DNA of 64,000 nt, from assembly GCA_022827835.1 (NCBI GenBank), contig JAJEIO010000042.1:62001-126000 (forward strand). The letters run 5' to 3'. The notes below the pieces were generated by a model that worked only from the letters and a program-made list of their open reading frames with translations, searched no databases and had not been told where the DNA came from. Of this stretch, positions 1 to 9,900 are shown in pieces. Every line of letters starts with the position of its first letter. The first letter of the stretch is position 1. The stretch is from Candidatus Latescibacterota bacterium (GTDB lineage: Bacteria > Latescibacterota > UBA2968 > UBA8231). Position numbers and translations under genes: made by a program.

Positions 1-2
1 AG

Positions 3-722
3 GAGAGGCCGATTCTCAACGAGATCTCGCTGGAGATACCGGCGGGGCAATTCACCGTCCTGCTCGGCAAAAACGGCAGCGGCAAGTCAACGCTCATGCG
101 CATTTTAGGCGGTTTTCTCGACTTTGAGCGCGGCAACGTGCATATCATGGGAGAGGAGCTCCGCTCCTTCTCATCCCGGCGGCGGGCCCGCGTCCTCGGC
201 TACCTGCCCCAACACCACCGGCCAGTTTTCCCCTTTTCCGTGCAGGACGTAGTCCTGACTGGCCGCGCCAGCTACGTCACCTATGTCCCCAAGCAGGAGG
301 ATGTGGAGATCGGCATCGCCGCGCTGGAACGGGTCGGCATCATCCACCTCAAGGAACGTCCCTATACCGAACTATCAGGGGGGGAACAACAACTCGTCCG
401 CATCGCCCGAGTTCTAGCCCAACAGCCTCGTCTCATCCTCCTCGACGAGCCGAGTTCACACCTCGACTTTCTCAACCAAGCGCACCTGCTGCGCCTAATC
501 CGCGAGTTGGTCGATGCCGACCTCACGGTCCTCGCCGTCCTGCACGACCCCAACAGCGCCTTCCTGTATGGGGATCACTTCATTTTCCTCAAGGATGGTG
601 CAGTGGAGCGGCTGTCAGCGGCCGAGCGACCATGGGACCGCGACTTCCTGGAGCGGATCTACGACACTAAAATGGACTCAATCCCCTACGGCGACCGCGC
701 CTTCGTGGTGACAAAGGGGTGA
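3..722 (+). CDS. ABC transporter ATP-binding protein, iron-siderophore/cobalamin type (5' end outside window)
   Basis: This is the ATPase subunit of an ABC importer, most like the FecE/BtuD/FhuC group that powers uptake of iron chelates or cobalamin at the inner membrane. The reading frame is open from base 3, so the start codon lies upstream of the window. Walker A (GKNGSGKST) is at bases 69-92. Further on are the Q-loop (YLPQHH), the signature LSGGEQQ, Walker B (LILLDEPSSHLDF) and the switch His (AVLHDPN). About 240 residues are visible, close to a full subunit. The permease and binding protein should lie upstream. The substrate cannot be read from this subunit. The next gene is convergent, with its stop only 6 bases away. 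Confidence 0.9.
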   Translation, partial: ERPILNEISLEIPAGQFTVLLGKNGSGKSTLMRILGGFLDFERGNVHIMGEELRSFSSRRRARVLGYLPQHHRPVFPFSVQDVVLTGRASYVTYVPKQEDVEIGIAALERVGIIHLKERPYTELSGGEQQLVRIARVLAQQPRLILLDEPSSHLDFLNQAHLLRLIRELVDADLTVLAVLHDPNSAFLYGDHFIFLKDGAVERLSAAERPWDRDFLERIYDTKMDSIPYGDRAFVVTKG

Positions 723-728
723 GCGGCC

Positions 729-1805
729 TCAGCCGCTGTGCAGAACTATATCGCGGTCATCGCCGCGCAGCGGCAACTCGACCCAAGCACCGCCAGCGCG
801 GTGGGAGGCGTGAAAGGCAATGATCGCCTCTAGGGTACGCACGGCTTCCCTCACATCGTAGGAGAAGGGTCCCTCCCCGTCGAGCCAATTGACGATCTCG
901 TCAACGGCCCGATCCATGCCGCTGTCAGGAGAGTCGTCGGGCAAGAACTCGCGGTCGTCGCCGCGCACGATCTCAATGTCGCGGTTGCGGCAGATGGCGT
1001 AGCCCTCTGTGCCGTGGAAGCGGTGGCGCGGTGGCGCAGTGCCGTAGTCAGCGGCGTCAACCATGCAGATCAAGTCGCCCTGCGGCGCGCCATCGGCCGC
1101 GGGCAAATCGCGTCCGAGGCGCAACAAGCCCCAGCCACCGGGATCGGTGAAAGCTCCGCCACGGCAGTCGGGTTTCCCCGACAGATCGAGAGTACCGGAG
1201 ACAGCAGTCACCGGCAGGCCAGTGACCATCTGCACGGCATCGATCATATGCGTGCCGACGTTGCCGAGGCGGCCAGAGGTCCACTGGAGCGAGGCCGAGG
1301 TCAACGTGCCGAGCGCACCAGAAGCGATGCGGTCGCGCAGCCCCCGATAGCCGGGATGGAAGCGCAGATTGTGGTTGATGACGAGCAGAGCATCGGCCTC
1401 GTTGCAGACGGACAGCATGCCCTCGGCTTCGGCAACTGTTGCCGCAATGGGTTTTTCGCAGTAGATGGCGCGGGCACCGGCTTCTACCGCCGCTTGAGTG
1501 ATCTCAGCGTGAACGGGGGTGTACGTGGCGATCGAGACGATGTCGAGGGGCGCGGCTGCGCGGAACATCTCGCGCCAGTCGGCAAACGCGGGCACGCCAT
1601 AGCGCGCGTGGAAGCGCTCGCGCCGCCCGTCGTCTCGACTGCTACCGGCGACTAGATCGACCCGGTCGTGATTGCCCAATGCCCCCACGTGCGTGCCGTC
1701 GAGGTCCTCGACGAGTTGGCCGAGGGCGTCGCCCGAGACCTGGTCCGCACCCCCGATAAAGCCCAATCCCACGATCGCTGCACGGTATCTCGTTTCTCCG
1801 GCCAT
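729..1805 (-). CDS. Gfo/Idh/MocA family NAD(P)-dependent oxidoreductase
   Basis: A predicted 358-residue cytoplasmic dehydrogenase acting on a sugar, inositol or related polyol. The N-terminal Rossmann fold has GLGFIGG at about residues 12-18. The family's conserved EKP triad (YCEKPIA) follows, then the long alpha/beta substrate domain. I chose the ATG at 1805 because TAAGGAG stands 8-9 bases upstream; a longer frame to 1847 has no such site. It follows an amidohydrolase gene on the same strand after 75 bases, suggesting a small catabolic operon. The substrate is unknown; the family is too broad for a finer call. Confidence 0.88.
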   Translation of the reverse strand: MAGETRYRAAIVGLGFIGGADQVSGDALGQLVEDLDGTHVGALGNHDRVDLVAGSSRDDGRRERFHARYGVPAFADWREMFRAAAPLDIVSIATYTPVHAEITQAAVEAGARAIYCEKPIAATVAEAEGMLSVCNEADALLVINHNLRFHPGYRGLRDRIASGALGTLTSASLQWTSGRLGNVGTHMIDAVQMVTGLPVTAVSGTLDLSGKPDCRGGAFTDPGGWGLLRLGRDLPAADGAPQGDLICMVDAADYGTAPPRHRFHGTEGYAICRNRDIEIVRGDDREFLPDDSPDSGMDRAVDEIVNWLDGEGPFSYDVREAVRTLEAIIAFHASHRAGGAWVELPLRGDDRDIVLHSG

Positions 1806-1875
1806 AGTATTTCTCCTTAGACGTTGCTCCAAATCATCAGGCCCCAAGGCCGAGTACGCGTACGTAAGTACCGAA

Positions 1876-1896
1876 AATTCCTAATTCCTAATTCTC
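1876..1896. repeat. Heptamer tandem repeat AATTCCT (about 3 units)
   Basis: Two exact AATTCCT units and one variant, AATTCTC. On the minus strand the repeat supplies the last codons and stop of the amidohydrolase (...RIRN-stop). Two similar units sit just downstream of uvrA at 27901. It may be a gene-end spacer repeat of this genome. Confidence 0.5.
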
Positions 1897-3035
1897 AACC
1901 CAAGCACGCGCGCACAGGTACCACCCATAATCGCCGCCAGATCCTCGGCCGAGAGAAACTCGCAGTAGTCCTCAATCCAGCGGCGCGACTGGCGATAGGT
2001 GCAAAACCGGTTCTGGAAGGGCATGTCCGTGCCCCACAGCAGCCGGTCGGCACCAATGCGCTCGACCATCTGCTCAAGCGTCGGCCACAGTTCGCGGTAC
2101 GGATAGTCGAACAAGTCGCCGAGGCGCACCGGGAAGCACGCCTCTATGCTCAAATTCGGATTGTCAAAGGGAGCCCATATCTCGTCGGGTAGTTCAATTC
2201 GACTCGGAGAGCCGGAAGGATCGTCGTCGAGGAAAAGACGCCACGGGAAGCCATGCGTGAGGCTGCACAGCACATCCGGGTAGCGCTCCATCCAGCGCAC
2301 CAAGATGCCGAGCTCTGCTAGGTAGCCACGCCGCCGACTCTCCACCGTCTGCAATACCGACGCTTCGCCCGGCCCGGTGCCGAGCGTAAAAAACACGGGC
2401 ACGCCGAGCGCGGCCACTGCCTCCCAGAACGGACGCAGGTGCTCCCCATCCCACGGATCGGAGCGGTAGTAGTAAGCGTGGGGCGGGTTGAACTTGATGG
2501 CGTGCAGGCCGTGCTGCTCAACGGCAGCGACGGTCTCGGCGATGACGGCATCAAGTTCGCCAGCCAAGCGCCACTCATCGACGGGAGCCATCGAATAAAT
2601 GCGCTCTGGATCGACGGCGACCGACTCCGCCTGAAACGCGGGATCGCGGCCCAACATGGCATCGACGTGCAACAGGACCTTATCGACGCCGGCGTAGTCC
2701 ATCTCGGCCAGCAGATTGTGAGGCGTGTACTCCAAATGGGGCAAATCGGGCGGATAGAACTGCTTGGTGAAATCCTCGCCGTCAATCGTCCACACCACCC
2801 GGCCCTTGTCGTGGTCAACGCGGAAGTTAACATCGGGCAAGTTGTCGAAGTCCATGGCCCCACCGGGAGCTGCCAGCACATCGGAAGAAGCCGGTGCGCG
2901 GTCGCGGATGCGCCAAGCGGGCTGGTGGTGAGAGGCCTGACCGCCCTGGACCCAGCGCAAGTGATCGGCGGCAGTGGGATGCCCGGCGGGAGAGTCGGCG
3001 GGGGGGAAGCAGTAGGCGTGAGAGTCAATGATCAT
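1881..3035 (-). CDS. Amidohydrolase family protein (amidohydrolase_2, metal-dependent TIM barrel)
   Basis: A 384-residue predicted metal-dependent hydrolase or decarboxylase. The N-terminus IIDSHAYCF matches the metal-binding DxH strand of amidohydrolase_2 proteins, with Tyr rather than the usual second His. The C-terminal part has LLWGTDMPFQNR, the family's late conserved Asp. The frame opens with GTG at 3044, but the ATG at 3035 puts the DSH strand at the extreme N-terminus as is typical, so I use it. It lies between an acetyltransferase (30 bases upstream) and an oxidoreductase on the same strand, probably co-transcribed. Substrate unknown; the family includes lactonases and aromatic-acid decarboxylases. 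Confidence 0.82.
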   Translation of the reverse strand: MIIDSHAYCFPPADSPAGHPTAADHLRWVQGGQASHHQPAWRIRDRAPASSDVLAAPGGAMDFDNLPDVNFRVDHDKGRVVWTIDGEDFTKQFYPPDLPHLEYTPHNLLAEMDYAGVDKVLLHVDAMLGRDPAFQAESVAVDPERIYSMAPVDEWRLAGELDAVIAETVAAVEQHGLHAIKFNPPHAYYYRSDPWDGEHLRPFWEAVAALGVPVFFTLGTGPGEASVLQTVESRRRGYLAELGILVRWMERYPDVLCSLTHGFPWRLFLDDDPSGSPSRIELPDEIWAPFDNPNLSIEACFPVRLGDLFDYPYRELWPTLEQMVERIGADRLLWGTDMPFQNRFCTYRQSRRWIEDYCEFLSAEDLAAIMGGTCARVLGLRIRN

Positions 3036-3065
3036 GGGCAGCACCTTGGCAGTCGCAGTCGGAGG

Positions 3066-3971
3066 TCACGAAAGCTCTCGCGCGAATTCGTAGGTCCAGT
3101 CAACGACCCGGAAACCGTAGTTGGTATAGAACAAGAAGGCGCGGTCGTTGTCAAAAGCGGTGCTGATGGCACCGTGGCGATAGCCGCGCTCGCGCGCCAA
3201 GTACATGGCGTGTGCCAGCAGGAAGCGTCCGAGGCCGCGGCCCTGGTGCTTCTCGTTCACGCCGAGCCAGTCGCAGAACGCGAAGTCGTGGGCCTCGTCG
3301 GCAGCGGAGGATTCGGCACCGCTGACCAACTCGCACGCGCCGATGCCGTCGCCGTCCTGAATGGCTCGGACCCGCAATCCCGGTCGGGAACCGGCCCCCG
3401 GGCGATCCTCGACGCAAAGCTCGTAATCGAGGCCGCTAGCATCGCTAGCCGGCTTTGGCTGCATGTCCAGCCAGTCGAGAAACACCTCGCCGCCGGTCTT
3501 AGTATAGCCGCGAAAGCGCACTAGAGCCTGCACATGATCGAGATGATCGGACAAGTAGGCGTGAGGAAAGGCGTAAAACGGGTAACGCCAAGGTTGCGGC
3601 ATGACGAGGCTGCGCCGCAGATCCCGTTCGCGCATCCAAGATTCGGCCGCCGCCAACAGCGCATCGCCCACGGCGCGCTCGCCGCGGCAGTAGGCGAGAA
3701 AGCGGATCACGCCGATCTCGTCCTTCTGCCACTTGTTCGTCGCTTGGCGGCCGACGTGGACGAATCCGTCGCCACCTGAGCCTGCCACGAGGACAGCCTG
3801 CTCGAGAAGCTGCGTTTCCTCGCGCTCGATTTCACCTGCCTGCAGCGTTTCATCCAGCGAGGATGGTGCCACCGGCCAGCAGTGAGGAACGCGCCCGACG
3901 AGCAGTGCGTTGTAAAGGTCACAGATAGCGGACAGATCGTCCGGGAGGTAGGGGCGGACCGCAATTGTCAT
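3066..3971 (-). CDS. GNAT family N-acetyltransferase
   Basis: A 301-residue cytoplasmic acetyltransferase. The C-terminal third carries an unmistakable GNAT motif A (HQGRGLGRFLL), the acetyl-CoA pyrophosphate loop, followed by the FYTNYGFRVVDW strand. The N-terminal part (VRPYLPDDLSAICDLYN) looks like the start of a second GNAT fold, so this is probably a tandem or extended GNAT in which only the C-terminal copy keeps a clear coenzyme site. Start at ATG 3971; the frame continues to a TTG at 4007, which is less likely. The acceptor substrate cannot be inferred. Confidence 0.82.
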   Translation of the reverse strand: MTIAVRPYLPDDLSAICDLYNALLVGRVPHCWPVAPSSLDETLQAGEIEREETQLLEQAVLVAGSGGDGFVHVGRQATNKWQKDEIGVIRFLAYCRGERAVGDALLAAAESWMRERDLRRSLVMPQPWRYPFYAFPHAYLSDHLDHVQALVRFRGYTKTGGEVFLDWLDMQPKPASDASGLDYELCVEDRPGAGSRPGLRVRAIQDGDGIGACELVSGAESSAADEAHDFAFCDWLGVNEKHQGRGLGRFLLAHAMYLARERGYRHGAISTAFDNDRAFLFYTNYGFRVVDWTYEFARELS

Positions 3972-4193
3972 GGAAGGAAGAGTATGTCTCTTAAAGAATG
4001 ATGTCAACGAAAGGGATCTAGCGCGCCGAATTCAAGGATCGAACGCTGCTTGACCCACCATCAGAAACGCCGTTTATTCGGTCCTATCCACTGTCGCCTC
4101 CAACCTTGCGCAACCACGGCTGCCATAACTTCCGAGTGCACTTGTGCAGAGTGCCGAAGGAGTAACCTCTGGCCGCTACCGTGGAGAAAAACC

Positions 4194-5354
4194 ATGTCCA
4201 TAGAACGAGTAATGCAGCGAATACTGCTAGCACTAGTAGCGATGGCGATTGCAGCTTCAGCTTGGGGATATGAGATCGGCGAAGTGGGACGGCTACCCGT
4301 CGGGACAGTAGCTGCTGAGGGGGAAACAGACGCCCTCAGCGATATGCTCCGCTCTGAAGAACTGAGCCTCGGTCTAATCGTGGGGGCATTGGCGCTGGCC
4401 CTTTTTCTCGGCGCGGCCCACGGACTAGAGCCAGGACACGGCAAGACCATAGTCGCCGCCTATCTCGTCGGCGCGCGCGGCACCGTGAGCAATGCCCTTT
4501 TTCTCGGAGGCGTCGTCGCCCTCACGCATACCTCTAGCGTCATTTTGTTGGGCCTAGTAGCGCTCTTTGCCTCCCAGTACATCCTGCCGGAACAGATCTT
4601 CCCTTGGCTCGGCACGGCTTCAGGTCTCCTGATCATGGGGCTAGGCACATGGCTTTTGGTCAATCATCTCAGAGGCCGCAGCCTTGTTCCCAGCCACGCT
4701 CATGGAGAGCATCATCACGAACATTCCCATGAAGAAGAGCATTTCCACGAGCACGTCCACAGCCACGCCCATGGAGAGTATCTCCACGGACATACCCACG
4801 AAGAAGAGCACCTCCACGAGCATGTCCACAGCCACGCCCATGAAGAAGAGCATCTTCACGAGCACGTCCACAGCCACGCCCATGGAGAGCATCATCACGG
4901 ACACACCCATAACCACAAAGAGGAACATCACCACGGACATGGCCATACCCATGAAGAAGAGCACCACGGCCACCACAATCACCCTCATGGGGAACATCAT
5001 CACGGCCACGGCCATAGTCATGAAATACCTAACAAAGTGACCCTCGGCAGTTTGCTAACGCTGGGAATTTCCGGCGGTATCGTCCCTTGTACAGGGGCCT
5101 TGGTGATCTTGTTGCTAGCAGTGGCCTTGCATCGCATTGCCTTTGGTTTGCTGCTTCTGGTGACTTTCAGCGTCGGGCTAGCCGCAGTCCTCATCGCCAT
5201 CGGCGTGCTCATCGTTAAGGCGCGCCCGCTCGTGGAGCGCTTTTCGGGCGACGGCCGCTGGATTCAGCGGCTGCCCATTGCGAGTGCAGTGGTCATCATC
5301 GTCGTCGGCTGCGCCATAACCTTCAAAACGCTGATGCACTCGGGGATTATGTAG
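4194..5354 (+). CDS. Nickel/cobalt exporter, RcnA/NiCoT family, with expanded His-rich loop
   Basis: A 386-residue inner-membrane transporter resembling RcnA, which exports Ni(II)/Co(II). Residues 1-25 look like a signal or anchor segment. The signature helix HGLEPGHGKT lies at residues 76-85, followed by further membrane segments to about residue 158. Residues about 168-277 form a charged His/Glu loop with 52 histidines in about 110 residues, built from repeats such as HEHVHSHAH. Three C-terminal helices follow, including GGIVPCTGALVIL, the counterpart of the RcnA GGLIPCPAA helix. I start at ATG 4194, preceded by GTGGAG; the frame is open further upstream without support. The loop presumably binds or buffers metal. 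Transport direction is inferred from RcnA similarity. Confidence 0.85.
   Translation: MSIERVMQRILLALVAMAIAASAWGYEIGEVGRLPVGTVAAEGETDALSDMLRSEELSLGLIVGALALALFLGAAHGLEPGHGKTIVAAYLVGARGTVSNALFLGGVVALTHTSSVILLGLVALFASQYILPEQIFPWLGTASGLLIMGLGTWLLVNHLRGRSLVPSHAHGEHHHEHSHEEEHFHEHVHSHAHGEYLHGHTHEEEHLHEHVHSHAHEEEHLHEHVHSHAHGEHHHGHTHNHKEEHHHGHGHTHEEEHHGHHNHPHGEHHHGHGHSHEIPNKVTLGSLLTLGISGGIVPCTGALVILLLAVALHRIAFGLLLLVTFSVGLAAVLIAIGVLIVKARPLVERFSGDGRWIQRLPIASAVVIIVVGCAITFKTLMHSGIM
4692..5021 (+). repeat. In-frame His-rich coding repeat
   Basis: Imperfect tandem repeats inside the Ni/Co exporter gene. Units of about 40-60 bases recur (for example catgtccacagccacgccc and close variants), each encoding HEHVHSHAH/EEEH patterns. 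Conservation at DNA level as well as protein level suggests recent expansion by slippage or unequal recombination. Confidence 0.9.
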
Positions 5355-5412
5355 GTGAAGCGCCCATTGCACTTGGCGCTGATCCTCGCTCGAGGTTGCC
5401 ATCGCCTCAGAC

Positions 5413-5449
5413 AAAAAAAGGGGAACCTCTCAAAGAGGTCCCCCTTTTT
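5413..5449. terminator. Bidirectional rho-independent terminator
   Basis: An inverted repeat GGGGAACCTC / GAGGTCCCCC (one mismatch) around a CAAA loop, flanked by A-run on the left and T-run on the right. It works on paper for both strands and sits between the convergent Ni/Co exporter and gltD. Confidence 0.85.
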
Positions 5450-5467
5450 CGTCCAACCAGCCGCCGC

Positions 5468-6961
5468 TCAGGGTAGCTGCGTGCTGCCCATCAGATAGCG
5501 GTCCACCTCGCGGGCCGCACCCCTGCCCTCGTTGATCGCCCACACGACCAAACTCTGGCCGCGCCGCATGTCGCCAGCCGCAAAAACGCCTTCGACGCTA
5601 GTGGCGTATTTCTCATGCTCAGCGCGGGCGTTGGAGCGCTCATCGCGCTCGACGCCTAGCTGGTCAATCATTGCGTCCTCTGGTCCCCGAAACCCCATCG
5701 CCAACAGCACCAAATCGGCCGGCCAAACCTTCTCGGTGCCCTCAATTGGCACGGGCGTAAAGCGGCCGTTTTCATCCTTGTCCCACTCGATATTGACCGT
5801 GTGTAGCTCCTTGACGTGGCCCTCGTCGTCGCCGACGAACCGCTGAGTCATAATCAGATACGTGCGCGGATCGTCGCCGAAGCGGGCTTTGGCCTCCTCC
5901 TGCCCGTAGTCGAGCTTATAGACATTGGGCCACTGCGGCCAAGGGTTGTTGGGCGCGCGCTCGTCCGGCGGCCGCGGCATGATCTCAAATTGCGAAAGCG
6001 TCTTGCATTCGTGGCGCATCGACGTACCGACGCAGTCAGTGCCGGTGTCGCCGCCGCCGATGACGATCACGTGCTTGTCCTTGGCCGAGATGTAGTTGCC
6101 GTCCGCGTGATTGGAGTCGAGCAGGCTCTTGGTATTGGCGTGCAAAAAGTTCATCGCAAAGTAGATGCCTTGCAGATCTCGCCCCTCAATCGGCAGATCG
6201 TTGGGCTTGGTGGCCCCACCGCAGAGCACCAGCGCGTCGTTTTCTCCCACTAGCTGCGTCGCCGGAAGATCCACGCCGATCTCGGTGCGAGTGACGAACT
6301 TGACGCCCTCAGCCTCCATGAGGTCGATCCGGCGCTGCACCACCTTTTTCTTGTCGAGCTTCATGTTGGGTATCCCGTACATCAGCAGGCCACCGATGCG
6401 ATCGGCCCGCTCGTACACGGTCACCCAGTGGCCGGCGCGATTGAGCTGGGCGGCACAGGCCAAGCCCGCGGGGCCTGAGCCGACAACGGCGACCTTCTTG
6501 CCGGTGCGCTTGTCGGGCGGCTCGGGCACAACCCAACCCATCTCAAAGCCCTTATCGACAATCGCGCACTCGACGCTCTTGATCGTCACCGGCGGGGCGT
6601 TGATCCCCACCACGCAGGCCCCCTCGCAGGGTGCCGGGCAGACCCGGCCAGTAAACTCCGGGAAGTTGTTAGTCTTGTGCAGCCGCTCTAGCGCTTCCTG
6701 CCACAATCCGCGATAGACCAAATCGTTCCATTCGGGGATCAGGTTGTTGATCGGGCAGCCAGAGCCTTTGTCGCCCTGACTGACGATGTCGCCCAAGTGG
6801 CAAAAGGGGATGCCGCAGTCCATGCAGCGCGCGCCTTGATCGCGCAGACGCTCGTCGGGAAAGTGCTCGTGGAACTCGTCCCAGTCCGCGACGCGCTCTA
6901 ACGGGTCGCGGTCTTGCGGCAATTCGCGTGCAAATTCGATGAATCCAGTGGGTTTACCCAT
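5468..6961 (-). CDS. gltD: Glutamate synthase (NADPH) small subunit
   Basis: The beta subunit passes electrons from NADPH through FAD and two [4Fe-4S] clusters to the large subunit, which makes two glutamates from glutamine and 2-oxoglutarate. The 497-residue length is normal. N-terminal cluster cysteines are visible ([25 protein letters not shown]). The FAD Rossmann motif VGSGPAGLA and the NADPH motif [10 protein letters not shown] follow. The start [10 protein letters not shown] is typical of GltD. It lies 15 bases after gltB on the same strand, so the pair is one operon ending at the terminator at 5413-5449. Confidence 0.97.
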   Translation of the reverse strand: MGKPTGFIEFARELPQDRDPLERVADWDEFHEHFPDERLRDQGARCMDCGIPFCHLGDIVSQGDKGSGCPINNLIPEWNDLVYRGLWQEALERLHKTNNFPEFTGRVCPAPCEGACVVGINAPPVTIKSVECAIVDKGFEMGWVVPEPPDKRTGKKVAVVGSGPAGLACAAQLNRAGHWVTVYERADRIGGLLMYGIPNMKLDKKKVVQRRIDLMEAEGVKFVTRTEIGVDLPATQLVGENDALVLCGGATKPNDLPIEGRDLQGIYFAMNFLHANTKSLLDSNHADGNYISAKDKHVIVIGGGDTGTDCVGTSMRHECKTLSQFEIMPRPPDERAPNNPWPQWPNVYKLDYGQEEAKARFGDDPRTYLIMTQRFVGDDEGHVKELHTVNIEWDKDENGRFTPVPIEGTEKVWPADLVLLAMGFRGPEDAMIDQLGVERDERSNARAEHEKYATSVEGVFAAGDMRRGQSLVVWAINEGRGAAREVDRYLMGSTQLP

Positions 6962-6976
6962 TGATTTTTTCCCTAT

Positions 6977-9900
6977 TTAGGACGCTTCGGCCATGGCCTC
7001 GCGGAAGGCGACCAGCGCGGCCTCGTCGCCGGTCAACCCGCGTTCCTCAACGCGCTTGAAGGCGTTGAGCATCTTGCGGTAATCGCGCGGCATGACCTTG
7101 ACGAACCGAGGCAGCACCGCGTCCCATTGGTCCAAGACCCGCTGACCAAGTGCGCTGTTGGTGTGCTGCACGTGGCGCTCAACCATGGTCCGCAGCTCGG
7201 CGATATCCTCGGCGTCCTCTACCGGCCCCATATCGGCCATCTCGTCGTTGAAGCGAATCGCAAAGTCACCCTCTTCGTCGAGCACGTAGGCAATGCCGCC
7301 CGACATTCCAGCGCCGAAATTGCGGCCCGTGCGGCCCAGCACCACGACCCGCCCGCCGGTCATGTACTCGCAACCGTGGTCGCCGACGCCCTCTACTACG
7401 GCGTGGACCCCGCTGTTGCGCACGCAGAAGCGCTCGCCAGCAATACCGTGGATATAGGCTTCGCCGGAAGTAGCGCCATAGAAGGCGACGTTGCCGCAAA
7501 TGATGTTCTCCCACGGCACGAAGGTAGAGCCTTTGGGCGGATAGAGCGCCAGCTTGGCACCCGACAGCCCTTTGCCAAAGTAGTCGTTGGCGTCGCCTTC
7601 GACTTCCATGGTCAAGCCCTTAGGAGTAAAGGCGGCAAAGCTCTGGCCAGCGGCACCTGTAAACTTGAGGCGAATGGTGTCCTCGGGCAGGCCCTCGGGG
7701 CCGTAGCGCCGCGTCACTTCGCTGCCGAGGATGGTGCCCACGACTCGGTTGGTATTCTCGATTGGCAACGCCTCCTCGACCGGCTCTCCGCTTTCAAGAG
7801 CCGGTTTGCACAGCTCCAGCAAGGTGGTATTGTCGAGCGCCTCGTCTAGCCCGTGATCCTGTGGGATCTGGCAGTAGCGCCCAACTTCGGGGCCGACCTC
7901 GGGCTGGTGCAAGATCGGCGTCAGATCGATGCCGGCCGCCTTCCACAACGCAATGGCCTTCTTGGGCTCGAGCCGGTCAGTGCGGCCGATCATCTCATTG
8001 ACCGTGCGGAAGCCGAGCGCAGCCATGATCTCGCGCATGTCCTCGGCGACAAAGCGCAGGAAGTTGACCACGTGATCGGGAGTGCCGGTGAATTTGTCGC
8101 GCAACTCCGGGTTTTGGGTCGCCACGCCCACCGGACAGGTGTCGAGATGGCAAACCCGCATCATAATGCAGCCCATCGCCACCAGCGCCGTAGTGGCGAA
8201 ACCGAATTCCTCGGCACCTAACAACGCGGCGACGACCACGTCGCGCCCGGTCTTGAGCTGGCCGTCGGTCTCGACGACGATGCGGCTGCGCAGGTCGTTG
8301 AGCACCAGCGTCTGATGCGTCTCGGCCAGCCCTAATTCCCAAGGTAGACCAGCGTGCTTGATCGAGGTCTGCGGCGAGGCACCGGTGCCACCGTCGTGGC
8401 CCGAAATCAGCACCACGTCCGAGTGACCCTTGGCCACCCCAGCGGCGACCGTGCCGACCCCGAACTCGGAGACCAGCTTGACGTTGATCCGCGCATCGAT
8501 ATTTGAATTTTTGAGATCGTGGATTAGCTGCGCCAAGTCCTCAATCGAGTAGATGTCGTGGTGCGGCGGCGGCGAGATCAGTTCGACGCCCGGGGTCGAG
8601 TGGCGCACCTTGGCGATCCAAGGATAGACCTTGGGGCCGGGCAACTCGCCGCCCTCGCCCGGCTTAGCCCCCTGAGCCATCTTGATTTGCAGTTCTTTGG
8701 CCTGAGTCAAATAGTGACTCGTCACGCCAAAGCGCCCAGAAGCCACCTGCTTAATGGCGCTATTTTTGGAGTCTCCGTTAGGCTCAATTACATAGCGGGC
8801 CGGGTCTTCGCCGCCCTCGCCGGTATTGCTCTTGCCGCCGAGGCGGTTCATGGCGATGGCCAAATCTTCGTGTGCCTCTTTACTGATCGAGCCGTAGGAC
8901 ATCGCCCCGCTCTTGAAGCGCCGGGTGATCTCTTCGACCGGCTCGACTTCCTCAATGGGTACCGGCTCGGCATCGCCCTTGAACTCCAACAGGCTCCGCA
9001 AGGTCGCCAAGCGCTCGGACTGGTCGTTGATCAACTCGGCGTACTGCTTGTACACTTCGTAATCGTTGGCGCGCGACGCCCGCTGCAGCAGGTGAATCGT
9101 CTTGGGATTGAAGAGGTGATGCTCGCCGCCCTTGCGCCATTGGTAGTGACCACCCACGTCGAGGGTGCGACCGTTGGTCGGGATCTGAGGGAAGGCCGCC
9201 TCGTGGCGCGCTAGGGCCTCGCGGGCAATATCCTCAATGCCCATGCCCTTCACTTGGGTCGTGGTCCAAGTGAAGTACTGATCTACCACTTCTTGGTTTA
9301 GCCCCACGGTCTCGAAAATCTGCGCTCCCCGATACGACTTGATCGTCGAAATACCCATTTTGGCCATCACCTTGACCGTCCCCTTGATCGCCGCGTAGAT
9401 GTAGCGCTCCTCGGCCTCCTCGTAGGTATAGCCTTCGAGCATGTTTTCGCGGATCATGTCGTTGAGGCTCTCAAAGGCCATGTAGGGGTTGATCGCCTGC
9501 GCGCCGTACCCCAAGAGCAGACAGAAGTGATGCACCTCGCGCGGCTCGCCCGACTCGAGCGCCAAGCCAACGCGAGTGCGAGTCTCCAGCCGCACCAAGT
9601 GGTGATGCACCCCGGACACGGCCAACAGCGCCGGGATCGGCACGTTGTCGGCATCTGCTTCCCGGTCTGAGAGGATGATCAGATTGCACCCCCCGGCAAT
9701 AGCTGCATCGACCTTGGCGCACAGCGCGTCCATAGCCTTGGCGAGACCGGCCTCGCCATCCTCGCGCTTGAACAGAATCGGAATCGTCTCCGCCTTGTGG
9801 CCAGAGAAATCGACCTGCCGCAGCTTTTCCAATTCGTCGTTTTTGAGAATCGGCCGCTGCAAGGTGATCTGGCGGCAACTCGCCGGCTCGGGCACCAGCA

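Noticed and set aside
4050..4193. N-terminal extension of the Ni/Co exporter
   Set aside because: The extension is not hydrophobic or conserved, and ATG 4194 has the ribosome site and starts the signal-like helix.
4692..5021. CRISPR-like periodicity
   Set aside because: The repeats are coding, have no unique spacers, and sit within a transporter gene.
7127..7849. Long open frame opposite gltB (and another at 10247-11077)
   Set aside because: Both are shadows of the GC-rich gltB frame: no ribosome site, no family motifs, and the opposite strand codes for a complete conserved enzyme.
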